From the NCBI GenBank assembly GCA_014529385.2, contig CM043953.1, positions 79,038,338 through 79,102,337 of the forward strand: a stretch of 64,000 bases of DNA, given 5' to 3'. The position numbers and the translations under genes were made by a program. How positions within the stretch are numbered: position 1 is the stretch's first letter; every line of letters starts with the position of its first letter. The notes under the pieces are model-generated. The model was not told the DNA's origin, made no database searches, and was given only the letters and a program-made list of their open reading frames with translations. The stretch comes from Adiantum capillus-veneris. Its lineage: Eukaryota > Streptophyta > Polypodiopsida > Polypodiales > Pteridaceae. Positions 62,049 to 64,000 of this stretch are shown piece by piece.

Positions 62049-62953
62049 TGCGAGACCTGTGGGACCACACTCAGAGTCGCTACATGGAATTGTAATGGAT
62101 CTTTGCACCTTGATGTAGGGGCCTTTGAGGATAGTTTCACAGGGAGAGACATCATTTTCTACTATGAGACGCATCAAGCCCCGCGGCAGTCCATGCCCCA
62201 TGTGAGCAGATACAGATGGGAGACAACTTGCAGACAGGAGACTCGATCAGAGCGCAGAGGACGAGGTTCAGGAGGAGTGGCAGTCTTATTCAGGAAGGAG
62301 CTACAATCTCTCATACATATAGCTCGGAGGGATGAGCATGCTAGGTACATGTGGGTGAGACTGAAGGCAAAGACGGGCACATATCTCTACATCGTTATTT
62401 GCTATTTCCCTCCTAGTACGTCAATGTATGCATCACCTAGAGGACAATCCCCCTTCTCTATTTTAGATGATGATATATGGGAGTTTTCTAAAGATGGCAA
62501 CATTATTATCTTGGGGGATTTCAATGCTAGGACTGCCCATTCCTATGATACCTTAGAGGAGTTAATGTGAGAGCTTGATAATACAGAAATGGGCCTGTCT
62601 AGATTATCACAGGATGAGGAGCACACTAAGTATGGCAGATACTTGATTGATATGCGGACTACACATGGATTGGCCATTTTGAATGGCTCATAGAGATTCC
62701 CTACAGCAGCTGGTGGTTTTACATGCTTTCCACATCGACATGGCGCTAGTACAGTGGATTATGGTATCGCTCCGCCAAGACTCATTCCTTCCTTTCAGGA
62801 TTTTGTGGTGGAAACTACGCAGGTTGGGGTAGCAGTCGATCACGCTATCTTGTCTTTCACTCTATTGTTCCAGTTCAACACAGCTCCATTGGGAGAGGCC
62901 TCCACACATACTCGGTATACCTTCATGAGGGAGACGGATCATGTGTACACTGA
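62046..62953 (+). pseudogene. LINE-F ORF2 endonuclease region
   Basis: [55 protein letters not shown] and the intact catalytic pair VDHAIL. In-frame stops at 62568-62570 and near 62690 inactivate it. Confidence 0.85.
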
Positions 62954-64000
62954 TGTCACGTGACACATCCAACACTATGTGTCCGTGGACAAGCTACACC
63001 ATGATCACGGTTCAATCAGTCCAGTCAGTCTAGATTAGAAGTCATCTGGCACTTTTGTGAATCTATTCGTAGACCGTGCATGCCCAATCACTTAGCATAG
63101 ATGCATATCCTCTGGTTGCACACAGCATGATCATCAGTATTCCCATCAGAATCCATTAGAATCAGTTAGGGGAATTTTCCAGTGATTTTAGCCTATTTTC
63201 ACTATTTTTGACATTTTTCACTTATTAAGTTAAGTGACTTCCCAACAAAAGTAGGTAGGGCAATTTGGGTAAGAAAATATATAAGCAAACCAAAGCTAGC
63301 ACTCTTTGGCAGATGAGCAAGGAGCACAATAGGCCCTCAGGCAGCAGGTACTCCCTCTCTCTCAGCCAGAACCCCTCAGCACCCACAAGCACTTGGCGTT
63401 TTCAGCTTTGTCGGCATCGCCAACATCAAGCCTAGCGTTTTGTCATCGACACAGTTCCCTAGCCCTGGCGTTTTCAGTTCCTTCATCGCCAGCATACCCA
63501 CAAACCCAGCGTTTTTACTAACGCTACCAACCAGCCAGCGTTTTCTATTTTCAGCCCATTTCTGCAGCAGATAGTCAGCGTTTTCAGCATTCATGGATAG
63601 CAGCAGATTCAACCCTAGACATTGCAAAAGATCGTCATTTTCAGCCTTCAAAAATCCAGCCAAAACAGGCGTTTTCAGCAGTCCCAAATCAGTCCCAGAT
63701 TTTCAGCCATAGCGTTTTTATGGACAGCAGATAGAAGACCGCAGATTTCAGCCCTTAAGTCATCGTCGCCATCCCCGTCGTCGTCACCGGCATAGTCCCA
63801 AGTTGCATCAATTTCCATGCATCATCATTGTACCACTTTGTGCAATCATAAGTAGACCACTCTCGCCGACAAGAATGGGGCCTTCGGAGGAGGGTTTTAC
63901 AACGTCTCTGGTGTCGTATCTCTCTTCTCTCTCTATCTCTCAGTCTCATACACTTGCACGCACAGTGTCCATTCACTTTGTTTGTGATCATAGCATTCTC
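62954..64000 (+). repeat. LTR-like unit of an unidentified element (partial)
   Basis: Begins TGTCACGTGACAC exactly where LINE-F homology stops. It contains a TATA-box-like TATATAAG (about 63278-63285) followed by the GCGTTTTCAG motif array. No coding domain is seen before the window ends, so its identity as an LTR is inference. Confidence 0.45.
63395..63720 (+). repeat. Array of about nine scattered GCGTTTTCAG motifs
   Basis: GCGTTTTCAG or one-to-three-base variants occur near 63397, 63427, 63468, 63508, 63537, 63578, 63668 and 63711, at irregular spacing of 30-90 bp, downstream of the TATA-like site. Confidence 0.6.

Larger units (their letters stand above)
60254..62953 (+). mobile_element. 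LINE-F: 5' half of a LINE (leader, ORF1, endonuclease), cut at 62953
   Basis: A leader of about 850 bp contains a partial tandem duplication (about 60860-60945 and 60975-61065, sharing GTTTGCGCAACA.GTCGC and CCAGTGC.GGTTGGAGCAGCA). ORF1 is frameshifted (about 61100-62045) and the endonuclease follows (62046-62953). The sequence ends in VYTDV where an LTR-like unit begins. The rest of the LINE may lie beyond the window. Confidence 0.85.

Noticed and set aside
63755-63991. Minus-strand 78-codon open frame at the right edge
   Set aside because: Low-complexity, no family resemblance, overlaps a CT-rich leader on the other strand.
54519-64000. Search for the first J-domain exon (HPD motif) of the DNAJC9-like gene
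   Set aside because: No minus-strand stretch resembling the J-domain start was found; it is probably beyond the window.

Overview
This window comes from a nuclear plant genome. It has spliceosomal introns, two recognisable host genes, and a dense nest of plant-type retrotransposons (Ty1/copia, Ty3/gypsy chromoviruses, non-LTR LINEs), plus a hAT-like DNA element and SINE-like pieces. Introns of about 27 kb and more than 9 kb filled with nested elements, and many CT/GA microsatellites, suggest a large-genome land plant such as a fern or a gymnosperm. That placement is inference; no single marker fixes the species.

Host genes. (1) On the + strand, four exons (18688-18862, 18953-19051, 46215-46363, 46431-46586) join in frame into a 192-aa protein. 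It has two DnaJ-type CxxCxGxG zinc-finger blocks around a central W/F-rich region. Intron 2 is 27.2 kb and holds most of the transposons. (2) On the - strand, six exons between 54518 and 49190 encode 218 aa of a J-domain protein of the DNAJC9 / plant DnaJ-6 type. The first part of its J domain lies beyond the right edge, so its first visible intron exceeds 9.4 kb. The two genes converge, and both belong to DnaJ-related families.

Layout. 1-3511: remains of a minus-strand copia. 3512-6928: repeats and AT-rich DNA. 6934-12153: a nearly complete minus-strand copia with LTRs and a TTATA target duplication. 12159-18660: AT-rich DNA, a copia 3' end and a Tat/Athila-like primer-binding site. 18688-46586: host gene 1. 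Its intron 2 contains a SINE, a gypsy fragment (20.2-21.5 kb), a small non-autonomous LTR element (21.5-23.9 kb), two gypsy copies head to head forming a multi-kilobase inverted repeat (about 26.4-33.0 kb), a rearranged LINE end (33.5-34.0 kb) and a near full-length LINE (34.1-46.0 kb). A clean young chromovirus (37069-43564, TSD CATGC) is nested in that LINE. 46.6-49.2: intergenic. 49.2-54.5: host gene 2, with a LINE in one intron. 54.6-63.0: three more LINE copies head to tail, one carrying a hAT-like insertion. 62954-64000: the start of another LTR-like unit.

The most interesting system is the LINE group. All six copies are on the + strand; five of them have their 3' end in the window. (a) Their 3' ends carry a small hairpin kept by compensatory changes between two diverged families, and four of the five ends run straight into a (CT)n tract. 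The 5'-truncated copy D also begins directly at a (CT)n tract, and copies B, C and F directly follow one. This points to microsatellite-directed insertion. (b) In both copies where it can be seen, ORF1 and ORF2 are in one frame, separated by a single UGA in the conserved context UGA-CGG, a known leaky stop context. One copy has no in-frame ATG before the endonuclease. (c) Two copies end ORF2 with a textbook PCNA-interacting (PIP-box) motif, QRxITDFF.
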